A DNA stretch of 64,000 nucleotides from VRUE01 sp963822295 (GTDB taxonomy: Bacteria > Actinomycetota > Thermoleophilia > Solirubrobacterales > 70-9). Location of the stretch: positions 2,232,001 through 2,296,000 of the forward strand of contig CAWGHD010000002.1 in the NCBI GenBank assembly GCA_963822295.1. Direction: 5' to 3'. This document shows positions 53,067 to 60,968 of the stretch, in pieces. The notes beneath the pieces were generated by a model that did no database searches, was not told the DNA's origin, and saw only the letters and a list, made by a program, of their open reading frames with translations. Position numbers and translations under genes: made by a program. How positions within the stretch are numbered: position 1 is the stretch's first letter; each line of letters starts with the position of its first letter.

Positions 53067-54626
53067 TTAGGTGAAATACCCGACGCTCTGAGATTCGATC
53101 GCCTCACGAAGATCCCGGATCGAATCGGCGTGCTCGGTTACGAAAGCCAGGAAAGAGACAAGCTCCTCGGGCTCAACTGGCTGGCCCGATCGATCTCCAC
53201 CGTAGTGTCTTGCGGGGCCCTCGCCAGAGCGCTCGAACAACGCATATCGAAGGTCCATCTTCTCCATCAGCTCTGCCTGTAAATCTCGGCCAGCGATGCT
53301 CAAAGCGAAAGCCAGTTGATCTCGCTCCTCGTCGAAAACGCTTTTCACGGCCTCGAGCGGAGCGAGACCGCCACCATCCCAGACGACCACACCCACGAGC
53401 CCCTTTTCAGGGGAGGTCTCGCCGCCGGCGAGGACTTTCAGAGTGTCGCTCCACCGACCATCCCTGAACGCTTGAAGTCCAATCATCGACCGGACTATGT
53501 CCTGAAGGTGATAGATGCGCAATGCGTAGTCACGAGAACCCTCGCTCTCTCGCTCTCCAAGCCACTGCGCGAGTCCGTGCTGCCAGGCGGGGTTCCCCTC
53601 GAGCATGAGTTGGGAGCGAAGCACCGCCTCATCCCAAGCAAGCCTTAGGTCTGGATTGACGACGGTTTCCATCACGGTCAGATTGAGGCCGCTATCAAGA
53701 CCCCCTATCTGGCGAGCAAGCTCCTCGTCCTCGATGTAGCTCGAGGCAGCGAACGTTCCAGTCCGGTGCAGCCGGCTCAGGACCCAGCCCAGTTGTTCTT
53801 TGCGAACCCACTTTTCCGCTGAAAGAAACTCCACTCCATCGCTCAACTCTCCCGCCTTGCCCGATAGACGAGATAAGGCTTCCCTCTCCAGGCTCGGAGC
53901 GTCGTCAACGTCAAATCCCTCGGTGATCTCCTCGGGTCCTATCCCCGGCGCGATCTCACCCTCCGCCAGCAGCCCCGCTGCCCGCCCCTCCTCCTCGCCG
54001 ATCTTCCCGGGGACCAGGGCCAAACCATAGGGGTAGATGACCTTCTCGCTGTCTCCCTGATAGTCGATCTCCGCCCCGAGGAGGTCCCGCATTCCCAACT
54101 CAGGGGCGACGGTGGCGATTTCCTCCCAGGCCGAGCTCCGACCATCTTCAGCGGACCAAAGCAGCACCAGCCCCTCGTCGCTGATCTGCCCCCTCATCGA
54201 TGCGGGCAAGCCCTCTACAAGACCGGCGCTAAGGACCTGGCCATCTTCGTCGACGTCGAGCTGTACGCCCAGCAGTGGATACGGGCAGAAGCGAGCGAGT
54301 GCCGAGAAGGGGGCGGTCAGCTCCCGCCAGGAGGTGCTGGCTATGACCAGGCGCAGCCGATGCTCGGGATGGCCGTGCTCGCGTCGAAGCAGTTCGACGT
54401 ACTTGAGTACCTCCTGCAGCGCTTCTCGTGCGGTCTGATCGCTTCGCTTCACCTCGATCACGACGATGTTGCCGAGGCGGTCACGCCCCAGAATGTCCAC
54501 AAAGCCCTTGGTGCCGACCGCGTTCGGAAGAGCAACCTCGGTGTCGACCAGCTGCACCCCCTCCTCTATGAGATCGAGGCGAGTCGCGAGCGAGTCTCTG
54601 ACGTCAGTCTCTCTAAAGACCATCAC
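53067..54626 (-). CDS. NucS/DUF91-like nuclease domain with large C-terminal extension
   Basis: 519 residues. The N-terminal domain (about 1-125) carries the PD-(D/E)xK core: Asp44 in GFVDILGRD, then Glu58 and Lys60 in VVIEVKR, and QEVLKYVELL, as in the catalytic part of NucS/DUF91. NucS cuts mismatched or branched DNA. The following 390 residues are not recognised (ELGMRDLLGAEIDYQGD, SRLHRTGTFAASSYIEDEEL, LRLAWDEAVLRSQL). It is convergent with the PIN gene and transcribed with the 54762 gene from the divergent region at 55.2 kb. Confidence 0.8.
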   Translation of the reverse strand: MMVFRETDVRDSLATRLDLIEEGVQLVDTEVALPNAVGTKGFVDILGRDRLGNIVVIEVKRSDQTAREALQEVLKYVELLRREHGHPEHRLRLVIASTSWRELTAPFSALARFCPYPLLGVQLDVDEDGQVLSAGLVEGLPASMRGQISDEGLVLLWSAEDGRSSAWEEIATVAPELGMRDLLGAEIDYQGDSEKVIYPYGLALVPGKIGEEEGRAAGLLAEGEIAPGIGPEEITEGFDVDDAPSLEREALSRLSGKAGELSDGVEFLSAEKWVRKEQLGWVLSRLHRTGTFAASSYIEDEELARQIGGLDSGLNLTVMETVVNPDLRLAWDEAVLRSQLMLEGNPAWQHGLAQWLGERESEGSRDYALRIYHLQDIVRSMIGLQAFRDGRWSDTLKVLAGGETSPEKGLVGVVVWDGGGLAPLEAVKSVFDEERDQLAFALSIAGRDLQAELMEKMDLRYALFERSGEGPARHYGGDRSGQPVEPEELVSFLAFVTEHADSIRDLREAIESQSVGYFT

Positions 54627-54761
54627 CGAAAGCTAGGCGATGTTGCCGTTTTCAGCCGGCCACCTGAACCCGAGGTGGCCGTCGTTTCATTTCAGGCGAA
54701 ATACATCGCTCAGGGAATGCAGAATGTTGTGCAGCGACACACCGCTTGGTCGGGAAGTTCC

Positions 54762-55133
54762 TCAGAAGTCCAAGGTGAACCAGTACTGCCCAGGGCTCTC
54801 CGAGCTGCGCCCCTGTGCTCCGCCGACCCTGCACGGGCCAAGTCGCCTGTCGTCGCCGAAGACGACCTCGAACTCATAGCCAGCGCTGGGCCGCCCGCGG
54901 GCGACGATTTGTCGCAGGTGCTCCTCAAGGACGGAATCGTCGACCAGGGCGAACCTGATCGCGACATAACCGGTGATCCGACCGGGCCTTTTCCCGACCT
55001 GCCCGCCGGGCATGGGTACCTCGATGATCTGCTGCTCTCGGCTGTCTCGCAGCTCGACCTCAGCGACGACGCGCCCCTCTCGCTCAGCGACGCCGTCAAC
55101 GCCATCCAGTTCCCCGAGGAAATCAATTCCCAT
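54762..55133 (-). CDS. small protein, unknown
   Basis: 123 residues from ATG 55133, preceded by AAGGAG at good spacing. Mixed alpha/beta pattern with acidic N-terminus (GELDGVDGVAEREGRVVAEV) and YVAIRFALVDDSVLEEHL; ends QYWFTLDF. The open frame extends to 55325 but would run into the divergent operon. It is upstream of the nuclease gene (135-bp gap, no hairpin) and divergent from the 55316 operon, so the shared palindrome may regulate both. Confidence 0.6.
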   Translation of the reverse strand: MGIDFLGELDGVDGVAEREGRVVAEVELRDSREQQIIEVPMPGGQVGKRPGRITGYVAIRFALVDDSVLEEHLRQIVARGRPSAGYEFEVVFGDDRRLGPCRVGGAQGRSSESPGQYWFTLDF

Positions 55134-55233
55134 CTTCATCTCCTTTCGTTGCGCGCCAGCGCCCACCGTTGACTCAATCCTCGAACAGGTTGTCATCGGA
55201 TACTGCCGGTCTCCTCTACGCCGCCGAGCTCCA

Positions 55234-55249
55234 GGGAACGCGTGTTCCC
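55234..55249. promoter_or_regulatory. SOS-box-like palindrome
   Basis: GGGAAC-GCGT-GTTCCC. The core GAAC-N4-GTTC matches the Gram-positive LexA consensus CGAACRNRYGTTYC at 13 of 14 positions (only the first base differs). It lies between the divergent 55133 gene and the 55316 operon, so both could be DNA-damage-inducible. Confidence 0.55.
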
Positions 55250-55315
55250 GAATCGTTGTTAGTTCTTGATTGAAATGCACCCGCCCCCGACAAAAGATCC
55301 GCCCTGAGGTCCGCC

Positions 55316-55732
55316 TTGTCTTCACTTTCCCCCGACGCGGTCGCCCGGCTCGAAGCGTTCAAGGTCAAGACGGTCTCTCCCGGCGACGTCTTCTACGTCC
55401 CCGAATCGCTCACCCGCTACTTCGACTCGCCGAGCGCCCGGCCCGCCCTTCTGGTTCGTGTTCAACGCTCGCCCGCCGGCGAGGCTACCCTCGGATTCCT
55501 CGTGTACGGGACCACCAAGCATGTCCCCGCCAAACGCTCCCTGCCGGTCGCCGCCGGCGAGGGCGGCCTTGCCAAGGACACCACCTTCGACTTCGGGCCC
55601 CACCTCGAGCTGCCCGTCTCCGTCCTGGTCTCCGAGTGCGACGCGCTCGGGCGCCTCGGCAATTCCCTCATCGAGGATCTCGAGACTGCCCTGGCAGCGA
55701 GCCGGCTTCCATTCAGGGAGCTTCCGAAATGA
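55316..55732 (+). CDS. small protein with PemK/MazF-like pattern
   Basis: 138 residues from TTG 55316 (GAGG 6 nt upstream). SPGDVFYVPES, then ARPALLVRVQRSP, LGFLVYGTTKHVP and a final helix (SLIEDLETALAAS) follow the order of beta strands and helices in PemK/MazF toxins (GDVW..., RPALV..., VPLTS...). Key catalytic residues cannot be assigned with certainty. First gene of a six-gene, translationally coupled operon; overlaps the next gene as ATGA. Confidence 0.6.
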   Translation: MSSLSPDAVARLEAFKVKTVSPGDVFYVPESLTRYFDSPSARPALLVRVQRSPAGEATLGFLVYGTTKHVPAKRSLPVAAGEGGLAKDTTFDFGPHLELPVSVLVSECDALGRLGNSLIEDLETALAASRLPFRELPK

Positions 55733-56691
55733 GTTCAGCTGAAATCAAGGCGATCCGCGAGGAGCACAGTCGCGAGGGGGTCGGCCCCGAGATCTACGAG
55801 TTCCTGCAGCAGGTGGTTCGAATCACGGCGATCCGCTACCCGCCGCAGATATATGCCGGGGCGCCTCGATGGGACGAGGGCAGCCTCGCCGAACTCCTGC
55901 ACGACTGGCTGCTCGAGCGCCTGATGCGGGGCGACCTCTCGCTGATGATCAGCTCCTCACCCACCACCGCGGCGCTGCGAAACCAGCTCAGCACCTCGCT
56001 GAAGCAGCTGATCATCAACCGAAGACGCCGCGACAGCGCCGGCAATCTCTACCGCCGGACGCTGGCGATGCTGAAGAGCTCTGAGCGCTTTTCGCAGGTC
56101 GGGCCGGACTCGCCCGGCCAGGCTCTCTGGTCGCTCGCGGCGGATCCTGCATCCGAGCCGACACAACGCCCGCTACGCGGCCTTGTCCGCATCGCCCACG
56201 AGCTCTCCGATCAGGACCTGCAGGTTGTTCGCTACGGGCCGCACTCGTTGAAGAGTTCGCCGATCCTGCGTGAACCAGCGCTCGAGCGTTTCCTCGTCCA
56301 TCTACTCGGCAAGGCAGGCGGCGGACTCACGGCGGCCCAGCTCGCCCAGGTCATGCAGCACCGCTTTTCGCTGCTTCGCGAGGACGTCGTCGGCATCGAG
56401 CGTGAGCTTGCCAGCGAGGAGTTGGTCGAGACACGGGTGGAGACCGACCAGATCGCAGCTGCCGTCGTCGAGCAGCTCGATCCCGTCGATCTCGAGCGCG
56501 TCAAAGCACTTGTCGCCAGCGATTGGGACGTCGAGGCGACTGCCGAGACCTCAGAGCACTCGAAATCGACGCTGGAAGTGGCCGCGGCCGGCCTTGTCTC
56601 GCTGGTCACCGAGTTTGCTGAGAGTCAGGAGCAATCTGTCGCAGTGATCGAAAAAGTGAGCGAATCGTTGTTTATTGCTAGTCAGCAATGA
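55729..56691 (+). CDS. sigma-factor-like protein
   Basis: 320 residues. The N-terminal half (about 20-120) resembles sigma region 2: helices with WDEGSLAELLHDWLLERLM, then AALRNQLSTSLKQLIINRRRR, comparable to the DxAEDLxQ and LrrilrNllrDrlRR stretches of ECF sigma factors. The C-terminal part has LDPVDLERVKALVASDWDVE and ETSEHSKSTLEVAAAGL, reminiscent of the region 4 helix-turn-helix. It is longer than normal ECF factors. Similarity is by pattern only. ATGA overlaps on both sides. Confidence 0.55.
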   Translation: MSSAEIKAIREEHSREGVGPEIYEFLQQVVRITAIRYPPQIYAGAPRWDEGSLAELLHDWLLERLMRGDLSLMISSSPTTAALRNQLSTSLKQLIINRRRRDSAGNLYRRTLAMLKSSERFSQVGPDSPGQALWSLAADPASEPTQRPLRGLVRIAHELSDQDLQVVRYGPHSLKSSPILREPALERFLVHLLGKAGGGLTAAQLAQVMQHRFSLLREDVVGIERELASEELVETRVETDQIAAAVVEQLDPVDLERVKALVASDWDVEATAETSEHSKSTLEVAAAGLVSLVTEFAESQEQSVAVIEKVSESLFIASQQ

Positions 56692-57665
56692 CTACCTTTG
56701 GTGATCATTCCGCGCACCAGCCCTCCCCACGCATCGAAATGAGCTCCTTTGACTTTGACCAGGTCCGGATCATCGAGACCGACTCTGTTGAGGGGGCCCG
56801 TCCGGCGCGAGGCGACATCTGGTGGACCGCCTCTTCGTTTGAGGGCCCGGCGGGCTATGAGGAAATCGACCGACTTCCCTTCGTGATTCTCGATGACTTC
56901 GTGGAGACAGGTCGAGAGTGGATCGATGCTGCACCGCTCTGGCACGACGTCGATCTGGCGAATGAGGTCGACATCGTCTTCGAGCCTCACTGCACCACCC
57001 TCGAGATGCCGCTCCGATTCCAGCTGCGTCGACAGATAACCCTTGCCTTCGAGCAGTTCGAGGACAAGCTCGGTGAGGTTAGGGAGGAGGGCCTGGAGAT
57101 GATCGACGCGGCAAAGCGCGGCGATCTTCCCCTCGAGCACCTGGGCATCGCCTACGAGAATCCGAGCGATTGGAGGCTCGCCGCAGACCAGTGGACCGCA
57201 GGCCTGATCGCGACCCTGCAGGGCCCTTACTTCGCTGCCCTGCAGCAGGCCGAGGAAGCCGTTTCGGAGTCCGAGGTTGGCGCTGGCGATCTGACTCCCC
57301 TCTTCATTCACTTTGAGGCGAGGCTGAGGCACCACGCATCGCACGCCGGTCACGAGTTCGCACTTGCGGCGGCCAAAGGTGGATCGCAGAAGAAAATGGT
57401 CGAGCTGTGTGCCACAGAGCATCAGCTCTTCGCACTGCTCTGGGCAAATGCGGTGAAAGGCGTGCTCGAACTCGAAGTTCAGCGAGTCGCAGAGGAGTTT
57501 CTAAGCTCACTTCAGGTTGTCGTCGGCCTGAAGAGCGGCGACTCAGTCGTCTCTGATCCCTTCGTTCCCAGGCCCCACACCGTGGTGACCTTTGCCGAGG
57601 ACCTAGGGGTGACACCCGGCGCGATCGATCTGGAGAGGATCGAGGCCCGGGTGTTGAGCGGCTAG
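56688..57665 (+). CDS. unknown protein with PemK-like N-terminus
   Basis: 325 residues. After about 38 variable residues, ARPARGDIWWTASS and DRLPFVILDD suggest an SH3-like barrel of the PemK/MazF type (GDIWW... then P-hvhh). The rest is largely helical (FQLRRQITLAFEQFEDKLGEV, LQQAEEAVSESE, LRHHASHAGHEFAL). Size and MazF-like N-terminus recall the CalpT anti-sigma protein, and its sigma-like neighbour overlaps by 4 nt. The protease gene starts 4 nt downstream. Confidence 0.6.
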   Translation: MTTFGDHSAHQPSPRIEMSSFDFDQVRIIETDSVEGARPARGDIWWTASSFEGPAGYEEIDRLPFVILDDFVETGREWIDAAPLWHDVDLANEVDIVFEPHCTTLEMPLRFQLRRQITLAFEQFEDKLGEVREEGLEMIDAAKRGDLPLEHLGIAYENPSDWRLAADQWTAGLIATLQGPYFAALQQAEEAVSESEVGAGDLTPLFIHFEARLRHHASHAGHEFALAAAKGGSQKKMVELCATEHQLFALLWANAVKGVLELEVQRVAEEFLSSLQVVVGLKSGDSVVSDPFVPRPHTVVTFAEDLGVTPGAIDLERIEARVLSG

Positions 57666-57669
57666 GGCG

Positions 57670-59847
57670 ATGATCGACAGCAACCTGCAGGCGTACTGGG
57701 CGGCCCAGGAATCCAATCCCGATCAGGCCGGCGATATCGTCCTCGAAGCGCTCGACAGCCCGCCGCCGACGGCAAAGCTGACGGCCCGGGTGCTTCAGGT
57801 TGCAAGATCCGCAAGTCTCGCTCCAGTCTTCAGAGCGCGGCTCCCCAAAGAGCTCGAGCCGCTGCTCGAAAGCCAACGGCTTCGCCTGCGCCAGATCGAC
57901 CAGATCGCCAATCCGGAAACCGACCCTTCTGCAATCGCCGAGATCCTGGGCGAAGAGGCAGACGCGATCGACTGGAGCTTTGACCCCGATCAGTTGCGCT
58001 CGAGGCGTGCGGCGACGTCAAACAAGGCCGATGGCGCCGAGGCCTTCCTTGAGGCACTTGGTTGGGGGGCGCTCCCCGATTCCACCGCAGCCGGGCTGCG
58101 GGGCGCGATCGAGGAGCTGCGCGCCCAGCAGGTCTTTGAGGCGCAGGCTCTGTTGGTCGACCCGCGGGGAAACGGTTTCGTCCTCGGCTTGAACCTCTCG
58201 CTCAGCTCGGACGGTGAGATCCGCACCGAGGAGGCTATTGACGAGCAGATGGCACGCCAGGCAGCGCAGGCTTTGCACGTCGCTTTCGATGACTCACTCG
58301 GTGCCCGCTTTGATCTCGAGTGGCACCTGCCGCTTGAGGGCGCCTCGATCGGTCTCGCGGTTCTCGTCGCCGCCCACGTCGCAAAGCGCGACGTGATTGC
58401 CGATCCGCTCAGCGCTGCGACCGGAACCGTCGGCGTCGATGGCCAGGTTGGCAGCGTCGTCGGGATCGCCGGAAAGCTCGAGGCCGCTGCCCTCGCCGGC
58501 TTCCGGCGGGTGCTGGTGCCGGAGGCGAACAGAACCGAGGCCGAAGCGGCGGCCCAGCAGACAGAGCTCGAGCTTCACTTCGTATCCGAGGCCTCTGAGG
58601 TTCGCCGGATCCTGACCCGCGTACCGCCGGGAACGCCGCTCAGCGTCGAGGCCAAAAAACGAGTTCTTCGCGGCTCGGCCAAGGAGTTCGGCTTCGAGGT
58701 CAGCGACGAGGGCTCGATCTCCCATGGCTACCAGTTCAAGCTCACCGATCTGGGCGGGACGGCGGCGATCTCGCTCTATGACAGCGGCAAAATTGTCGTC
58801 GGCGGTGGAGCGGCGGTCAAGGCACGGGCCGAGCAACTGGTCGAGAAACGGCTCCCCAACCAGCAGCCGGAGCCGCGCTCACCGCTGTCGCTGAAGGTGG
58901 AAATTCCAGAGCGACGGCAGGCCGTGGCAAAAGCGCTGATCGGCATCGATGCCGAGGAGAAGGCCCCCGGCGATCACGAGCAGTGGCGCTACCGGGTCCA
59001 GCGGGGTCTTAGCTCGGCGGCCGTGGTGCTCTACAGCAGCGGCAAGCTCGTGCTGCAGGGCAACGCACCGGCCTGGGATGACGCCCGAAGCGCGATCTCC
59101 GAAGAGCTCTCCGATCTCTCCGGCGGCGAGGCGCTGAGCGCCACCCCGGCCCTGCAGGTAGTGCGAGAACGTCGTGAGAAGAACAAGTCAGAGCCGTGGA
59201 TCGGTACCGACGAGTCCGGAAAGGGCGACTTCTTCGGCCCCTTGGTGAGCGCCGCCGTATTCACCACTCCGGAGACGGCCGAGCAGCTCAAGGGACTCGG
59301 CGCGGCCGACTCGAAGAAGCTCACCGACAAGCGGGTTTTCGAGCTCGCCCCCCAGCTCAACCGCACGCTCGGCAAGGCGGCGACGGTGACAGCGATCCAC
59401 CCCGAGCGCTTCAACTCCTTCTACAGCGAGCTGCGCCAGCGGGGCCAGAAACTGAACACGATGTTGGCCTGGGGTCACACCCGCTCGATCGAGAACCTGC
59501 TCCGGGCCCAGCTGCAGCCGGCCTACGCGATCGTCGACCAGTTTGCCGACGTCAGCTTCATCAACGGCGAGCTTCTCGCCGAGACCCGCCGCAGCGAACT
59601 GGAGATTCTCCAGTTCCCGAAGGCAGAGATGGACGTCGCCGTCGCGGCCGCTTCGATCCTTGCCCGCGAGGCGTTCCTCAAATGGCTGCAGAAAGCCTCG
59701 GCCGAGATCGGCATCGTCCTGCCCAAGGGTGCCGGTCCGCCGGTGATCGAGGCGGGCAAGGAGCTGGTCGCCAAGCACGGCCCTGAGGAGCTCGGCAAGT
59801 ACGCGAAGCTCTTTTTCAAAACCACCAACCAAGTGCTCGCCCAATGA
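57670..59847 (+). CDS. Lon-like protease fused to TBP-like domains and RNase HIII
   Basis: 725 residues. About 1-130: helical N-terminus. About 140-316: Lon (S16) catalytic fold with Ser226 in LEGASIGLAVLVAA and Lys269 in GIAGKLEAAALAGF, 43 residues apart as in E. coli Lon, plus VLVPEAN; no AAA+ module. About 335-395 and 405-482: two TBP-like (DUF3378-type) repeats with LYDSGKIVVGG and LYSSGKLVLQG. About 508-725: RNase HIII with GTDESGKGDFFGP (Asp514, Glu515), Asp623 (VDQFAD) and Glu653 (KAEMDVAVAAASILAR). Both active sites look intact. Fused protease-nuclease of this design is not known to me. Central gene of the operon. Confidence 0.88.
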   Translation: MIDSNLQAYWAAQESNPDQAGDIVLEALDSPPPTAKLTARVLQVARSASLAPVFRARLPKELEPLLESQRLRLRQIDQIANPETDPSAIAEILGEEADAIDWSFDPDQLRSRRAATSNKADGAEAFLEALGWGALPDSTAAGLRGAIEELRAQQVFEAQALLVDPRGNGFVLGLNLSLSSDGEIRTEEAIDEQMARQAAQALHVAFDDSLGARFDLEWHLPLEGASIGLAVLVAAHVAKRDVIADPLSAATGTVGVDGQVGSVVGIAGKLEAAALAGFRRVLVPEANRTEAEAAAQQTELELHFVSEASEVRRILTRVPPGTPLSVEAKKRVLRGSAKEFGFEVSDEGSISHGYQFKLTDLGGTAAISLYDSGKIVVGGGAAVKARAEQLVEKRLPNQQPEPRSPLSLKVEIPERRQAVAKALIGIDAEEKAPGDHEQWRYRVQRGLSSAAVVLYSSGKLVLQGNAPAWDDARSAISEELSDLSGGEALSATPALQVVRERREKNKSEPWIGTDESGKGDFFGPLVSAAVFTTPETAEQLKGLGAADSKKLTDKRVFELAPQLNRTLGKAATVTAIHPERFNSFYSELRQRGQKLNTMLAWGHTRSIENLLRAQLQPAYAIVDQFADVSFINGELLAETRRSELEILQFPKAEMDVAVAAASILAREAFLKWLQKASAEIGIVLPKGAGPPVIEAGKELVAKHGPEELGKYAKLFFKTTNQVLAQ

Positions 59848-60968
59848 GCGAGGCCGCCCTCGAGAAGGCCGAGAAGCTCGCTTCCCAGAAGCGCTGGGAG
59901 GAGGCCGCCGCGGCACTCGCTGATGCCGGGGGCTCCGATCTGATCTGCGAGCGAAAGGGCTTTTATCTATCTCGGGCCGCCGAGTATCCCGCGGCGATCG
60001 AGGTCTTCGAGGATCTCTGCCGCCGTAACCCCAACTCGGCTCGCTATCGCTACATGCTGGGCTTCCAGTTCTCCCAATTAGAGCGCTACGGCGAGGCGAT
60101 CGAGCATCTCCGCTCCGCGGTCGGCCTCGCGCCGGGATACATAAAGGCCCACTACCGACTCGCCCAGGCGCACCTGCGCGCCGGCAACGTCGTACCAGCG
60201 CAGCTCGCCGCGATCCAGGTCCTGCGCCTCTGGGACAAGGCCGGCGAGCAGGCCCAACAGCGCGACGCGCGGCTGCTCGCCAGGGCTTGCTATCTGCTGG
60301 CGAAACTCCAGCTGCGCCGAGACCCCGAGGGCGCGGTCGAACTCCTGCGCCGGGCGGTCGAGCACGAGCCCTCTGACCACAACAAGCACTACCTGCTGGG
60401 CAAGGCGCTGACCCGCGCTGGCAATCCGCTCGAGGCGCTCGAGGCGCTCGCGCGCGCGAAGCGGATTGAACCGCGAAAGGCCTACATCGACCTCGAGCTT
60501 GTCCGCGCTCTCAGCGACAACGGCCAACGCGAAGAGGCGATCGAGACCTTGCGCAAGGCCGCCAAGCACTGCCGCGCCTGGGATGCCTATAACGCGGGCC
60601 GTCTCGCCAAGGCGCTCGAGCAGCCTGACCTCGCCCGCACGATGCTCGAAGCGGCAAATCGCCGCGGCCCGACTCGGGGCGACAGTCGGATCCGGGAACT
60701 GCTGAGCGAGCTACAAGCAACCCCGACTGCCTCTCGCGAGCGAAAAGACCGAGACGATTCGGGCCGAGATGACCCCGGCCAGGGGACCGGAGAAGTGGTC
60801 TACCTGAACCCGAAGAAGCATTTCGGCTTCCTCGTCGATCGCGACGGCACCAAGCGCCATTTCCGCACCAAGGACAAGACCGAGCTTCGCAAGGGTGCGG
60901 TGGTCAGCTTCCTGCCGAAAGATCAAGAGAAAGGACCGGCGGCCAGCGATGTCCGGGCGGCTTCCTGA
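59844..60968 (+). CDS. TPR protein with C-terminal cold-shock-like domain
   Basis: 374 residues. Residues about 1-290 contain at least six TPR-like helical pairs (YRYMLGFQFSQLERYGEAIEHLRSA, HYRLAQAHLRAG, HYLLGKALTRAGNPLEALEAL). A charged linker (about 295-312) leads to a cold-shock-like OB fold (about 313-371): GTGEVVYLNPKKHFGFLVD, FRTKDKTELRKGAVVSF and KGPAASDV. TPRs bind proteins and cold-shock folds bind single-stranded RNA or DNA, so it may present nucleic acid or substrates to the protease. ATGA overlap with the protease gene. Confidence 0.85.
   Translation: MSEAALEKAEKLASQKRWEEAAAALADAGGSDLICERKGFYLSRAAEYPAAIEVFEDLCRRNPNSARYRYMLGFQFSQLERYGEAIEHLRSAVGLAPGYIKAHYRLAQAHLRAGNVVPAQLAAIQVLRLWDKAGEQAQQRDARLLARACYLLAKLQLRRDPEGAVELLRRAVEHEPSDHNKHYLLGKALTRAGNPLEALEALARAKRIEPRKAYIDLELVRALSDNGQREEAIETLRKAAKHCRAWDAYNAGRLAKALEQPDLARTMLEAANRRGPTRGDSRIRELLSELQATPTASRERKDRDDSGRDDPGQGTGEVVYLNPKKHFGFLVDRDGTKRHFRTKDKTELRKGAVVSFLPKDQEKGPAASDVRAAS

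Noticed and set aside
54360..55172. 270-residue plus-strand open frame
   Set aside because: Overlaps two minus-strand genes with better motifs and ribosome site.
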